Assembly: GCF_009696315.1 (NCBI RefSeq)
Contig: NZ_VUMG01000002.1
Span: 434,001 to 498,000, forward strand
DNA length: 64,000 bases
Direction of reading: 5' to 3'
Source: Cutibacterium porci
GTDB lineage: Bacteria > Actinomycetota > Actinomycetes > Propionibacteriales > Propionibacteriaceae
Position numbers and translations under genes: made by a program. The notes beneath the pieces were generated by a model. That model was not told the DNA's origin, searched no databases, and worked only from the letters and a program-made list of their open reading frames with translations. Position 1 is the stretch's first letter; each line of letters opens with the position of its first letter. Shown here in pieces: positions 28,240 to 40,046 of the stretch.

Positions 28240-28283
28240 TGTGGATAACCTGTCGACATGCCCGTCCGCCCGGCTGTGGACAA
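28240..28283 (-). promoter_or_regulatory. Two DnaA-box-like sites upstream of recA
   Basis: On the minus strand, TTATCCACA (28240-28248) is a perfect match to the DnaA-box consensus TTATNCACA, and TTGTCCACA (28275-28283) is a one-base variant. Both point the same way and are 35 bp apart. Binding by DnaA is inferred. Confidence 0.5.
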
Positions 28284-28321
28284 CCCTTCCACATGTCACC
28301 GACGACAATCGAGCACACTGT

Positions 28322-28347
28322 GTTCCGGTTTTGTTCCGCCGCTGTTC
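28322..28347 (-). promoter_or_regulatory. Three GAAC direct repeats upstream of recA
   Basis: GTTC on the plus strand starts at 28322, 28333 and 28344, so the minus (recA) strand has GAAC-N7-GAAC-N7-GAAC with an exact 11-bp period. The same GAAC-N7-GAAC pair occurs before the lexA-position gene. Candidate operator. Confidence 0.5.
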
Positions 28348-28415
28348 GCCTTCGCAAAGCTCTTGGACTTCGCACGGGTGCTGGCATTCGCTAGCTTGCA
28401 CCACCCGAGACGCCA

Positions 28416-28610
28416 TCACCTCAACGAATCGGGCAGCTCTAGCGCTTTCCAACACGCCCGCCAGATCGTCTTAGCGTCAACTCCATTTGCCAATGCTTCC
28501 CGCACAGTTCGGGAGTCGAGACCCGGAACTGCCTGCTGCGAGGCCCAAATGCGGCAGTAGTCGTCACCAAGGGCCTCGGCAAGCCGCGTCCACAGCTGGG
28601 TCTCCGTCAT
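28416..28610 (-). CDS. DUF3046 family protein
   Basis: 64 residues: MTETQLWTRLAEALGDDYCR, WASQQAVPGLDSRTVREALANG, then VDAKTIWRACWKALELPDSLR. This matches the DUF3046 family that sits beside recA in many Actinobacteria; function unknown. No Shine-Dalgarno is visible. TAGGCT ends 6 nt before the ATG, so the mRNA may be leaderless. It could be co-transcribed with recA through the 333-bp gap or end before it. Confidence 0.85.
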   Translation of the reverse strand: MTETQLWTRLAEALGDDYCRIWASQQAVPGLDSRTVREALANGVDAKTIWRACWKALELPDSLR

Positions 28611-28907
28611 GGCTCAAGCCTATGCGCTTCAGTGAGTCCTCCTCACAAGAGCTCTCTATCGGGCAAGAGACCCTAATGAACACTCGTACAACGCCAGTCG
28701 TCACCAGTATCTCGGCACATCGCACTGACGGCCCGGGAGCATCGTCGGCACTGATCCGCCCGGTCGCAGCGGAAAAATCGGGTCGTAACGGTGCCCAGCA
28801 ACGAGACCAATAATGTCGCCGGGCACCCGATATCACGCTACGATCAACACAGATACCGGACCGCTCACAACGCCGCGTGAATGCGTCAAGCAACCTGGGA
28901 GGGGACA

Positions 28908-29711
28908 ATGCCATCGGACACCCACTCGGCCTCTTCTCGTCGAAACGATCGTATGGTGGCCATTCTCGCTATGCTGCGCGACCGCGACGAGGTCCCCCTC
29001 CGAGAGATGGCATCAACTTTGGGAGCCAGTGCGGCTACCATTCGGCGGGATGTCGCTTCCTTGGCGGAACAGGGTCTGCTCATTCGCTCACACGGAACTG
29101 CGCGACGCGCTGGAACTGGCGCTGAGTTGCCCGTCAATCTCCGCGATGGTCGCCGGCGCCGCGCCAAGGAAGCCATTGCCCACGCCGTCGTTTCCGAATT
29201 GCCAATCGGACGTCACGCCATTGGTTTGACTGGCGGAACCACGACGACCGAGATTGTCCGAGCCCTGCATCATCGTCACGACCTGACCCTTATTACAAAC
29301 TCTGTAAGCATCGCCCTTGAGGCTGCAAGTCAAGGCCAGCAGAGGGTTCTCATTACCGGCGGCGTCTTGCGTCCGTCCTCCCTTGAGCTCGTCGGCTCTT
29401 TGGCCGAATCCACCTTCAAACAGGTTAATGTCGGAACAGCCATCGTTGGCTGCGACGGTTTGAGTGCTGACGGTGGTCTGACGACCCACGATGGCATCGA
29501 GGCAGCAGCCAACCACACTATGATCAAGCGTGCAGCACGCATTATTGCGGCTGTCGACGGGTCGAAGATTGGTCGCGTCACCCTAGCCAAGCTGGCGGAT
29601 GCCAAGGACGTCGACCTGCTCATCACCGACGACTCTGCTGACCCCGAAGAACTGACACGGATACGCGCACTCGGGGTCACAATTCGAATCGTCCACGCGC
29701 CCATCGACTAA
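28908..29711 (+). CDS. DeoR-family transcriptional regulator
   Basis: 267 residues. An N-terminal DeoR helix-turn-helix (RMVAILAMLRDRDEVPLREM, ASAATIRRDVASLAEQGLLIR) is followed by the sugar-phosphate-sensing DeoRC domain (AIGLTGGTTTTEIVRAL, LITNSVSIALEAA, GTAIVGCDGLSADGGL). Such repressors usually control sugar or sugar-phosphate genes. No sugar operon is next to it, so its targets are elsewhere or unknown. GGAGG 5 nt before the ATG at 28908 decides the start; an upstream in-frame ATG at 28881 has no site. Confidence 0.88.
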   Translation: MPSDTHSASSRRNDRMVAILAMLRDRDEVPLREMASTLGASAATIRRDVASLAEQGLLIRSHGTARRAGTGAELPVNLRDGRRRRAKEAIAHAVVSELPIGRHAIGLTGGTTTTEIVRALHHRHDLTLITNSVSIALEAASQGQQRVLITGGVLRPSSLELVGSLAESTFKQVNVGTAIVGCDGLSADGGLTTHDGIEAAANHTMIKRAARIIAAVDGSKIGRVTLAKLADAKDVDLLITDDSADPEELTRIRALGVTIRIVHAPID

Positions 29712-29838
29712 TTTCTCGTGGCTGTCACAGGTCAGCCATCAACCCGCAGATGCGTTGGAACTTCAATAACGTTGGGGGCTTCCAATAGCGCAAGGCCCCG
29801 GCCCCAGCGGGACCGGGAACCTCATAGGTTCAAGGCAC

Positions 29839-30114
29839 TCAGGCTGCAACGGTAATGCGGTGTTCGGTACTGCCCTCGGTCTTCAGCATCTTGTCACTGA
29901 CGATACGCATGAGCTCCGATTGGGGAAGATCCAGGGCCGTGCAAATGGCCAAGATGAGCTCGCTGGAAGCCTCTTTCTGGCCCCGCTCAACTTCTGACAG
30001 GTAGCCAAGAGACACGCGTGCGGCGGAAGACACCTCACGCAGGGTACGACCCTGTGCAAACCTCTGCTCTCGCAGAGACTCGCCGAGCACTTCACGCAAC
30101 AAAGCTGATTTCAT
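29839..30114 (-). CDS. clgR: XRE-family regulator, ClgR-like
   Basis: 91 residues. The helix-turn-helix at about 10-70 ([40 protein letters not shown]) matches ClgR, the actinobacterial activator of Clp protease and other stress genes, and the position just after pgsA-cinA is the usual one for clgR. The C-terminus ends EHRITVAA; an Ala-Ala ending is typical of ClgR and makes it a Clp substrate in other species. GGAGGAG precedes the ATG. A partial match to a ClgR site (TTTCGCCGTGTGGGGAA) lies upstream, but I do not trust it. Confidence 0.82.
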   Translation of the reverse strand: MKSALLREVLGESLREQRFAQGRTLREVSSAARVSLGYLSEVERGQKEASSELILAICTALDLPQSELMRIVSDKMLKTEGSTEHRITVAA

Positions 30115-30212
30115 GGGCGTCTCCTCCTAAGTGATTCATCCGTGACAACACGCTGCACCGATGAAACATTCCCCACACGGCGAAATTTTTCACTTTTTTG
30201 CGCCCCACCTCA

Positions 30213-30692
30213 TCAGCGCTCCGAAACAACCTCACAGCCCAAATCAAGAAGACGCTCCACTGTGCCACGACGAATCTCCTCGCGCGTACCGTCAAGCTGG
30301 AGACGCTCAACAACCGGGATCCCGCGATATGCCACCGAGATAAACACAGTCCCGGCCGGTTCACCATCCTGCGGATCAGGCCCGGCGACTCCGGTACAGG
30401 CCATGCCAACATCGGCACCGCAAACCTTGCGACACCCCATCGCCATTTGGGTCGCTGTGACGGAATTAATGACACCGTGCTGCGCTATCCACTGGGCGTC
30501 AACCCCTGCCAGCGTGAACTTGAGCTCACTGGCGTAGGTGATCAGACCGCCGCGAAACACCGTTGATGCCCCTGGAACAGTGGTGATCGTCGCTGCCACA
30601 AGACCTGCCGTCAAAGACTCACAGGTCGCGGCCTTCAGACCGTGCCTAGATAACACGTCGATAAGTCGGCGCGCTCCTTCGTTCCCGATCAC
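30213..30692 (-). CDS. cinA: CinA C-terminal domain (nicotinamide-nucleotide amidase)
   Basis: 159 residues, only the C-terminal amidohydrolase domain of CinA (PncC type). Motifs are TCESLTAGLVAATITTVPGAS, GGLITYASELK and ACTGVAGPDPQDGEPAGTVF. It deamidates NMN in NAD recycling (family knowledge). Its start overlaps the pgsA stop by 4 bp (ATGA), and clgR follows after 98 bp, the normal actinobacterial order pgsA-cinA-clgR. Confidence 0.92.
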   Translation of the reverse strand: MIGNEGARRLIDVLSRHGLKAATCESLTAGLVAATITTVPGASTVFRGGLITYASELKFTLAGVDAQWIAQHGVINSVTATQMAMGCRKVCGADVGMACTGVAGPDPQDGEPAGTVFISVAYRGIPVVERLQLDGTREEIRRGTVERLLDLGCEVVSER

Positions 30693-31303
30693 TTGAGCGT
30701 GCGCTTCCGTGTCGGCCTGGCAGCAGCCATACGTGCGCTGTCACGAATACGAATCGCGTCACGGATATACACCACGCCGGTAACCACCGTCAGGGCGAAA
30801 GCAATGATCATGACTGCCCAACCGATGACGTAAACAAAGGTAGGCATACGCCACAGGCCGAGGCAGAACAGTGTGATCGCTAGTGACTGCATAGCAGTCT
30901 TGAGCTTGCCGCCCTTGTTAGCTGCCATCACCGCATATTTGAGCATCTTCATCCGCATGACGGTGATGCCCCATTCGCGCAGCAAGATGATGATTGTCAT
31001 CCACCATGGAAGCTCATTAATGATCGACAGACCGATAAAGGCCATGCCAGTCAGCGCCTTGTCGGCAATCGAATCACCGATCTTGCCGAAGTCAGTGACG
31101 AGGTTGTATTTACGAGCAACCTTGCCATCAATGAAATCTGTAAGGATTGCCACCATAAAGACGATCGTCGTCGCTGTCCGCCAGCCGCCTTCATGAGCAT
31201 GGGCTAACAGCATCCACCCGAAGACAGGAACCGCAATGACTCTCAGCAGGGTCAGCGCATTGGGAACGTTGATGTTGCTGGGGCGGTCCTTCTTCGTGGC
31301 CAT
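30689..31303 (-). CDS. pgsA: CDP-diacylglycerol--glycerol-3-phosphate 3-phosphatidyltransferase
   Basis: 204 residues with four to five membrane spans. The CDP-alcohol phosphotransferase motif is present as TDFIDGKVARKYNLVTDFGK(I)GDSIADK, with the aspartates in D-G-x2-A-R-x8-G-x3-D-x3-D spacing. NVPNALTLLRVIAVPVFGWML opens the first span. It makes phosphatidylglycerol phosphate in the membrane. It is followed by overlapping cinA. The gene is 92 bp downstream of the rimO stop on the same strand. Confidence 0.93.
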   Translation of the reverse strand: MATKKDRPSNINVPNALTLLRVIAVPVFGWMLLAHAHEGGWRTATTIVFMVAILTDFIDGKVARKYNLVTDFGKIGDSIADKALTGMAFIGLSIINELPWWMTIIILLREWGITVMRMKMLKYAVMAANKGGKLKTAMQSLAITLFCLGLWRMPTFVYVIGWAVMIIAFALTVVTGVVYIRDAIRIRDSARMAAARPTRKRTLK

Positions 31304-31395
31304 AGATCCAGTATCTCGCGTGAGGACGTCTCATGCGACTCACCGGCCCGAATGGACCCGGATTAATGTGCCTATGTCAGCGTTCGCCGCGATGC

Positions 31396-32835
31396 CTAGA
31401 CACATCGCGCAACGAGATCGACCCCATCAGCCCCAACGAATTCGACGTCGATGATGTCCCCCACGCGAACCGCAGGTGCATCAGCAACAGTGACGATCCC
31501 ATCGACCTCCGGCCCCTGATGCTCGGCTCTTCCGATGACAGCGTCGCCAATGTCTTCGACCATGACCCGCCCCCGGCTGCCAATGCGGTCCTCAGCACGT
31601 TGGGACACCAACTCGTCGATAAGGTCAGCGAGATCTTCACGGCGAGCGGCGATGACGTCCTCGTCTACGTGTCCGTCAAGCCTGGCTCCCTCAGTGCCCT
31701 CCTCGTCGGAGTAAGCGAAGATGCCGGCAACGTCGAGACGAGCTCGCTGTAAGAAATCGGTCAGAACCTCGACGTCCGCATCGGTCTCACCGGGGAAACC
31801 GGCAATGAAGTTTGACCTAAACCCAGCCTCCGGGCACCGAGAACGGATCGAATCGATGATGTTCAGGAATGACTCGGCGTCACCGAATCGACGCATCCGA
31901 CGCAGCAATGTCCCTGACGCGTGCTGGAAGGACAGATCAAAGTAGGGCACGACTTTATCTGTCATCAACATCGTGTCAATGAGCCCCGGTCGCAGCTCGG
32001 CTGGCTGCAAATATGACACCCGGATCCACTCCAAACCGTCAACCTTGTCAAGGCTCACGAGTAATTTCTCTAACAGCCTGAGATCCCCTAAATCCTTACC
32101 GTAAGAACTGGAATTCTCGCTGACGAGAAACACCTCCTTGACGCCATGATCCACCAGCCAATGCGCCTCTTCGACGATGTCTGCGACTGGTCGAGAAAGG
32201 TATGAGCCACGGAAACGCGGTATTGCGCAGAACGCACAACGGCGGTCACATCCCGAGGCTATCTTGAGCGGTGCGCTAGGCCCCGTTCCGAGACGTCGTC
32301 GGGTAGCTCGCGGGCCAGACGCCGGAGCGATAGCAGCCGGAAGGTCGGGAGCCGTGCCGTGACCGGGGACGGACACCCCGACGCGCGCGGTCGGTCGATC
32401 GACTGGGCTGAGCGGCAACAACGTACGCCGATCGCGGGGGACGTGGGCCTCAATCGAGCCGCCGTCCAAAATGGTTCGCAATCGAGCTGCAATGTCGTCG
32501 TAATCGTCAAATCCCAGCACTGCATCCGCCTCAGGTAGGGATTCAGCGAGTTCGCGTCCATACCGCTCGGCCATGCATCCAACCGCAACAACGGACGTCG
32601 TGGTGCCGTTTCCTTTAAGATCAGCGGCAGCTAACAAGGTGTCAACGGAATCCTTTTTGGCTTGCTCAATGAACCCGCAGGTATTGACGACGACCGTCTC
32701 CGCATCGGCAGGATCGTCAACGAGACGGAATCCGCCAGCCTCCATTCGAGCCGCGAGCTCCTCGGAATCGACGTCGTTGCGGGCACAGCCCATCGACACC
32801 AGGTGGACTGTCATGAGGTGATCAGGGGCGGACAC
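31396..32835 (-). CDS. rimO: Ribosomal protein S12 methylthiotransferase
   Basis: 479 residues from the GTG at 32835, chosen because GGAG lies 4 nt upstream; an ATG at 32874 lacks a site. The UPF0004 domain begins [20 protein letters not shown], the radical-SAM motif is [16 protein letters not shown], and a C-terminal TRAM domain follows. It methylthiolates an aspartate of ribosomal protein S12. It is paralogous to miaB in this window; the S12-type motifs SMGCARN and [19 protein letters not shown] separate the two. It is divergent from the fructosamine-kinase-like gene. Confidence 0.94.
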   Translation of the reverse strand: MSAPDHLMTVHLVSMGCARNDVDSEELAARMEAGGFRLVDDPADAETVVVNTCGFIEQAKKDSVDTLLAAADLKGNGTTTSVVAVGCMAERYGRELAESLPEADAVLGFDDYDDIAARLRTILDGGSIEAHVPRDRRTLLPLSPVDRPTARVGVSVPGHGTAPDLPAAIAPASGPRATRRRLGTGPSAPLKIASGCDRRCAFCAIPRFRGSYLSRPVADIVEEAHWLVDHGVKEVFLVSENSSSYGKDLGDLRLLEKLLVSLDKVDGLEWIRVSYLQPAELRPGLIDTMLMTDKVVPYFDLSFQHASGTLLRRMRRFGDAESFLNIIDSIRSRCPEAGFRSNFIAGFPGETDADVEVLTDFLQRARLDVAGIFAYSDEEGTEGARLDGHVDEDVIAARREDLADLIDELVSQRAEDRIGSRGRVMVEDIGDAVIGRAEHQGPEVDGIVTVADAPAVRVGDIIDVEFVGADGVDLVARCV

Positions 32836-32897
32836 GGGACTCCATTCTGATACGGGAGGTGGTTTCGGCTGCATCCTACGCGTCTACCGTGGGTGTC

Positions 32898-33656
32898 ATG
32901 ACGTTCCGCAAGACCGACCACCATAAAAACGCCATTAACTATGAAGTTGCCGGGCTGGCGTGGCTCGCTGCTGCCCAACCGGCTGGAGCCGCAATCGTCA
33001 ACGTCATCGACCATGGCACTGGATGGCTCACCGAACCCGAGCTATCGACGGTGCGTCCCACCCGCGACGCAGCCGAGGAGTTTGGACGCCGACTAGCTCA
33101 CACCCACGCAGCCGGCGCGTCGCATCTAGGAGCTGCACCTGACGGGTTTACACCAGATGGCGGATACATCGGACGGGCTCCCCTGCCTCTGCCATCCGAG
33201 CCTGTCTCCTCATGGGGAGAGTTCTATGCGCAATACCGCATCGAGCCTTATATGGACAGCCTGGACGCCGACGCCCGCGCGATCATGTCCAGGCTTGTCG
33301 ACCGGCTGGCAAGTGGAGCACTCGATCATGACGAGCCAGCGTTGGTTACCGATCCTGCGGCTCGCATTCACGGCGATCTATGGGCTGGCAACCTCATGTG
33401 GACAGCCAGCGGTGTCGTCCTCATTGACCCTGCCGCCCAGGGCGGCCACGCGGAGGAGGACCTCGCAGCCCTCTCGGTTTTCGGGGCCCCATTTGCTGAC
33501 ACAATCCGTGCGGCCTACAACGAAGAATCGCCGCTCTCTGACGGTTGGCAAGACCGAATCGGGCTGCACCAACTTCATATGCTCATCGTTCATTGCTGGC
33601 TCTTTGGCGGCGGATATGTCGATCAGACCCTCACGATCGCTCGGCAGTGGATGTAG
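32898..33656 (+). CDS. Fructosamine kinase family protein
   Basis: 252 residues with an aminoglycoside-phosphotransferase-like kinase fold. The catalytic segment IHGDLWAGNLMWT and the metal-binding segment VLIDPAAQGGHAEEDLA are the family signature; QYRIEPYM and HMLIVHCWLFGGGY are also conserved. It phosphorylates sugar amines such as fructosamines or ribulosamines, helping protein deglycation (family knowledge). The ATG at 32898 is preceded by TACCGT (32885-32890) 7 nt away and no Shine-Dalgarno, so it may be leaderless. Confidence 0.88.
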   Translation: MTFRKTDHHKNAINYEVAGLAWLAAAQPAGAAIVNVIDHGTGWLTEPELSTVRPTRDAAEEFGRRLAHTHAAGASHLGAAPDGFTPDGGYIGRAPLPLPSEPVSSWGEFYAQYRIEPYMDSLDADARAIMSRLVDRLASGALDHDEPALVTDPAARIHGDLWAGNLMWTASGVVLIDPAAQGGHAEEDLAALSVFGAPFADTIRAAYNEESPLSDGWQDRIGLHQLHMLIVHCWLFGGGYVDQTLTIARQWM

Positions 33657-33710
33657 AGCTGCGATGAGTGACGGCACACAGCCACCGCAGTCACGGCACC
33701 CGCGCACTCA

Positions 33711-34355
33711 TCAGTGTGAATCCGACCATGCTTGCGGATCCGACGACCACGTCGCCAGTGTGGCCTGCTGCTCAGGTGTAATCCGACCGGATTCAGCTGC
33801 CACTTCGATAAGAGTTGGATAGTTTGACAGGGTGTAGAGTGGCAGTCCAGCCTCCTCAAAGGCACGATGTCCCTTTTCTAGTTCGTACGAAAACAGAGCA
33901 AGAACACCGACGACCGTTGCCCCTTCGCGCTCTACTGCTTGAGCAGCCTTGAGCACTGAGCCACCGGTGGAAATAAGATCCTCAACCATGATGACCTTGG
34001 ACTGAGCCGGAATCCGCCCCTCGATCTGGTTGCCTCGCCCATGATCCTTGGGAGCAGAGCGAACATAGGCCATAGGTGCGCCAAGCCGATCGGCGGCAAG
34101 AGCAGCATGGGCAATACCAGCCGTAGCAGTACCAGCCACAACATCGATGTCATCGAAATTTGTGCGAACGAGTGAGGCTAGCCCTTCCGCAATAAGATCG
34201 CGGGTCTGCGGGTCTGAAAGAGTTACCCGATTGTCGCAGTAGATGGGCGAGTGCAACCCGGATGCCCACGTAAACGGGGCGTCCGGGGACAGCGAAACAG
34301 CCTCAATGGCTAGCAGACGGTCAGCGAATTCACGAGCGATCGGGCTCACGGTCAT
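33711..34355 (-). CDS. pyrE: Orotate phosphoribosyltransferase
   Basis: 214 residues. The PRPP-binding motif is KVIMVEDLISTGGSV, with SGLHSPIYCDNR, GTATAGIAHAA and YVRSAPKDHGRGNQIEG before it. It joins orotate and PRPP to form OMP. GGAGG 8-9 nt before the ATG at 34355 decides the start over a long upstream extension. It is the last gene of the pyr operon, about 28 bp after pyrF, and convergent with the fructosamine-kinase-like gene. Confidence 0.95.
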   Translation of the reverse strand: MTVSPIAREFADRLLAIEAVSLSPDAPFTWASGLHSPIYCDNRVTLSDPQTRDLIAEGLASLVRTNFDDIDVVAGTATAGIAHAALAADRLGAPMAYVRSAPKDHGRGNQIEGRIPAQSKVIMVEDLISTGGSVLKAAQAVEREGATVVGVLALFSYELEKGHRAFEEAGLPLYTLSNYPTLIEVAAESGRITPEQQATLATWSSDPQAWSDSH

Positions 34356-34383
34356 GATGGTTTTCCTCCAGGTTGTATTGTCG

Positions 34384-35094
34384 TCAAGCTTGACGTCCGG
34401 CGTTCCAGTCGTCGCGAATGGCGTAGTAAGCAGCAACTGGGTCATCAGCCTTGGTAATTGGACGCCCCACCACAATCGCCGAGGATCCCAGCGAGGCGGC
34501 ATTTCCCGGCGTGGCGACCCTGGACTGATCTCCTAGTGCCGATCCCGCCGGGCGAATCCCTGGGGTGACGCGCAGGAAATCTGGTCCGGTAACAGATGCA
34601 ATATCAGCGGCCTCGTGAGCCGAACATACGACGCCGGCCAGTCCGGCGGCTTGGGCTAGCCTGGCGTAGTTGCGTACCGACTCGATCAGCGGAACCTCCA
34701 CCAGCTGCTCTGTTTTCAATGCTTCTGGAGACGTGGAGGTGAGTTGAGTAATAGCTATCACGCGAGTCGACTCGGCGGCGTCTCCCAAACCCTCGAGTGC
34801 GGCCTCCATCATGGCTTTTCCGCCCGCAGCATGGACGGTTAACACATCTGTACCAAGCTTGGACAGACTCGACGCGGCACCTTTGACAGTATTGGGAATA
34901 TCGTGAAGTTTAAGGTCGCAGAACACATCGTGCCCCGCCTCTTTGAGACTCGTCACGATGGTCGGCCCGGCCGCGTAAAACAACTCCATGCCGACCTTGA
35001 CGAAAAGATTCTCCTCATCGAATCGACCGACGAAGCTGAGTGCTGCCTCGGCACTAGGAAAATCGAGGGCGATAATTGGGCGGCTGGTATCCAT
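34384..35094 (-). CDS. pyrF: Orotidine 5'-phosphate decarboxylase
   Basis: 236 residues. The catalytic [14 protein letters not shown] motif, [18 protein letters not shown] at the start and [18 protein letters not shown] near the end are intact. It decarboxylates OMP to UMP, the final step of the pathway. AGGAG precedes the ATG; it follows pyrD by 25 bp and precedes pyrE in the operon. Confidence 0.95.
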   Translation of the reverse strand: MDTSRPIIALDFPSAEAALSFVGRFDEENLFVKVGMELFYAAGPTIVTSLKEAGHDVFCDLKLHDIPNTVKGAASSLSKLGTDVLTVHAAGGKAMMEAALEGLGDAAESTRVIAITQLTSTSPEALKTEQLVEVPLIESVRNYARLAQAAGLAGVVCSAHEAADIASVTGPDFLRVTPGIRPAGSALGDQSRVATPGNAASLGSSAIVVGRPITKADDPVAAYYAIRDDWNAGRQA

Positions 35095-35119
35095 GTGAAC
35101 TCCTTGAATGGTGGCCAGA

Positions 35120-36839
<1,720 letters not shown>

Positions 36840-36840
<1 letters not shown>

Positions 36841-39800
36841 CAAATCGACTCCGTTGAGAAAACACGTGACTCCATAACTCGACAAATTGCCGCAGCCGTA
36901 TCCAAAGAGGTGAAAAGCGGGATACCGCGTGCGATCGCTTCACGGCGAATCTGCTTACCATCGATAAGGGTATCTTGGCCATTTCCCATGACATTGATGA
37001 CGGCGTCGCAACCATTGCGGCTAATAAGGTCAAGGACAGATTCCGTCGATCCAGCCTTTCCTGACCCAATCTTCTCCGCAACGTCAATGCGCAAACCACC
37101 CTCGTCAAAGAAACGGGCGGTGCCCGCCGTCCCAACAAGTTGGAACCCAATCCGATCAAAACGGCGGGCGAGTTGAAGTGCCTCTGATTTGGCGTCGTCC
37201 GCCACTGTGATAAGGATCTTGCCGTATTCAGGAACGTGCAGACTCGCCGCTTCGAACGCCTTATAGAGTGCTTTTTCGACGGTGTCGTCTGACCCCATGA
37301 CCTCACCAGTCGACTTCATTTCCGGGCCGAGATGGGAATCGACGAGATCGAGTTTAGAAAAGCTAAATACCGGGGATTTGACGTGAATACGCTGTGACCC
37401 GGGCAATAAGCCGGGCTGCAATCCCACGTCGGCAAGTGTCTGGCCGAGAATGACCCGGGTCGCCACCTCGGCCATCGACACTCCCGTAACTTTCGACAGA
37501 AAGGGCACGGTTCGCGATGCTCTCGGATTGGCCTCAATGACGTAGACCGTTTCCTCACCGGTGGTCGGATCAGTGGCGACAACGAACTGAATGTTAAGAA
37601 TGCCCTTGGTATTAAGCCCTCGCGCCAGCTGCGTCGTCACCTCAACGATCCGGTCGGCAACCTGCGTGCTCATCCGCTGGGGCGGGTACACCGCCATTGA
37701 GTCACCAGAGTGCACCCCCGCGCGCTCAATATGCTCCATGATGCCAGGGATAAGAACGTCACTGCCATCACAGATCGCGTCCACCTCGCATTCCAAACCA
37801 TTGAGGTAACGGTCCACCAGAATCGGCTTATCGGGACTAGCGTGCACGGCGTCTCGCATGTACCGCATAAGTTCCTCGGCACTGGTGACAATTGCCATGG
37901 CGCGACCGCCGATGACGTAGGAGGGGCGCACCAATACCGGGTAGCCAAGCCGTTCAGCGACCGCCAATGCTTCCTCAGATGACCGTGCCGTGCCACCTGG
38001 AGCCTGCGGGATACCCAACTGGGCAAGGAGAGACTCGAACCCTTCTCGATCCTCCGCACGGTCAAGATCAGCTACCTGGGTTCCCAATATCGGCACTCCA
38101 GCCGCCGAGAGAGGACCAGCCAAGTTGATCGCCGTCTGGCCACCGAATTGGACGATGACACCATCGGGCTGCTCAAGGTCGATGACGTTCATGACGTCTT
38201 CAACGGTCAACGGTTCAAAATAGAGTTTGTCAGAGATAGAGAAGTCGGTAGACACCGTTTCCGGATTCGAATTCATGATAATTGCTTCGTACCCGGCGGC
38301 CTGAATAGCCTTAACAGAATGAACGGTCGCGTAGTCAAACTCAATGCCCTGACCAATGCGGATCGGCCCGGATCCCAATACGAGCACGCTAGGACGCTGT
38401 GATCTTTCCGACTCGTTCTCCATTTCGTAGGAAGAGTAGAAATACGGAGTTGAAGAATCGAACTCGCCGGCACAGGTATCAACCATCTTGTACACCGGTA
38501 CAATCTGGTTCTCGACGCGGCGAGAACGCACCTCATCGGGTGTCTCACCCCAGATCCGCGCAATAGCTGGGTCGGAGAAGCCATTACGCTTAGCGATCCA
38601 TAGCGTCTCAGGATCGTCGGGACAAGCTCGCAACCGCTCCTCGATTTCGAGGATGTGGGCAATCTTGTCGAGGAAAAACACGTCGATATTGGTCTGTTCA
38701 TGTAGCTCGCGCGCAGTGCGTCCGCGTCGGATTGCCTCGGTGAGACAGAAGAGGCGATCATCACGCGCATGAAGTAACCGTTCCTCAAGGATGTCGTCAG
38801 GCAGATCGGCAACCTCGCGCAGCTCCAGATGATCCACGCCAATCTCCAGCGAACGCACTGCCTTCAGTAACGACTCCTCGATAGTGCGCCCCAGAGCCAT
38901 GACCTCACCGGTCGCCTTCATCTGGGTGCCTAGACGACGATCGGCCCGAGCGAATTTATCGAAGGGCCAGCGCGGGATCTTGGCGACAACGTAGTCAAGC
39001 ATCGGTTCGAACATTGCCCACGTCGTCCCAGTAACTGGGTTGCGGATCTCGTCAAGGGTCAAACCGACCGCGATTTTCGCGGCGATCTTGGCGATCGGGT
39101 AACCAGTCGCCTTCGACGCCAGGGCCGAGGAGCGCGAGACTCGCGGGTTTACCTCGATGACGTAGTACTGGAAGGAATGCGGGTCAAGGGCTAGCTGAAC
39201 GTTACAGCCACCCTCGATCCCGAGCGCCCGGACAATCTCAATCGACGCATCGCGCAGCATCTCATGCTCGACGTCGGTAAGAGTTTGAGTAGGAGCAAAA
39301 ACGATGGAATCACCTGTGTGAACTCCGACTGGATCGAAATTCTCCATGGTGCAGACCACCATGGTGTTATCGGCGCTGTCACGCATCATCTCGTATTCGA
39401 TTTCCTTGTACCCGGCAATCGACTGTTCGACCAGGCACTCAGTGACCGGGGAAAGCTCTAGTCCCTTCCCAACGACACGTTCGAGCTCGGCCTCGTCGTG
39501 ACATATACCGCCTCCCGTACCACCAAGGGTGTATGCGGGACGAACGATGAGCGGATACCCGATCGCGGCTCCGACCTCGACCGCTTCATCCACGGTATGC
39601 ACAATGTCGGACGCCGGTACCGGTTGACCCAGCTCGGCCATGAGCTGTTTGAAAAGATCACGATCTTCAGCCTTTTCAATGGCCGAAAGATTAGTGCCAA
39701 GTAATTCGATGCCAAGCTCGTCAAGAATCCCAGATTTGGCCAGCTCAGTAGCCATATTGAGGCCAGTCTGACCGCCCAAGGTCGGGACAATGGCGTCAGG

Positions 39801-40046
39801 ACGCTCCCGGCGCAAGATCGAGGAGACGAATTCGAGGGTGATCGGCTCAATGTAGACCTTGTCGGCGATGTCACGATCGGTCATGATCGTAGCTGGATTG
39901 GAGTTAACGAGGATGACCTCGTACCCCTCCTCCTTCAGTGCCAGGCACGCTTGGGTTCCAGCGTAGTCAAACTCGGAAGCCTGACCGATGATAATCGGCC
40001 CGGATCCGATGACGAGGATGCGGTGCAGGTCGGTGCGACGGGGCAT
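36840..40046 (-). CDS. carB: Carbamoyl-phosphate synthase large chain
   Basis: 1,068 residues, full length. Two homologous ATP-grasp halves are visible, each opening with a similar segment ([21 protein letters not shown] and [20 protein letters not shown]) and holding [18 protein letters not shown] or [18 protein letters not shown]-terminal allosteric MGS-like domain follows. It makes carbamoyl phosphate from bicarbonate, ammonia and ATP. It overlaps carA by one base and pyrK by one base. Confidence 0.98.

Larger units (their letters stand above)
28083..28415. other. recA upstream region without a gene
   Basis: 333 bp between DUF3046 and recA. It holds the GAAC direct repeats (28322-28347), two DnaA-box-like sites (28240-28248 and 28275-28283) and the recA ribosome site. 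I see no open reading frame of value and no canonical GAAC-N4-GTTC box. A recA promoter must be here, but I cannot place its -10/-35 with confidence. Confidence 0.7.

Noticed and set aside
30115-30212. ClgR operator before clgR
   Set aside because: Only an imperfect half-match to the CGC-N-GCG pattern; not strong enough to annotate.
33663-33711. GATGAGTG/CACTCATC inverted repeat as terminator between the fructosamine-kinase gene and pyrE
   Set aside because: The 8-bp arms are about 33 nt apart and there is no U-tract; too weak to call.
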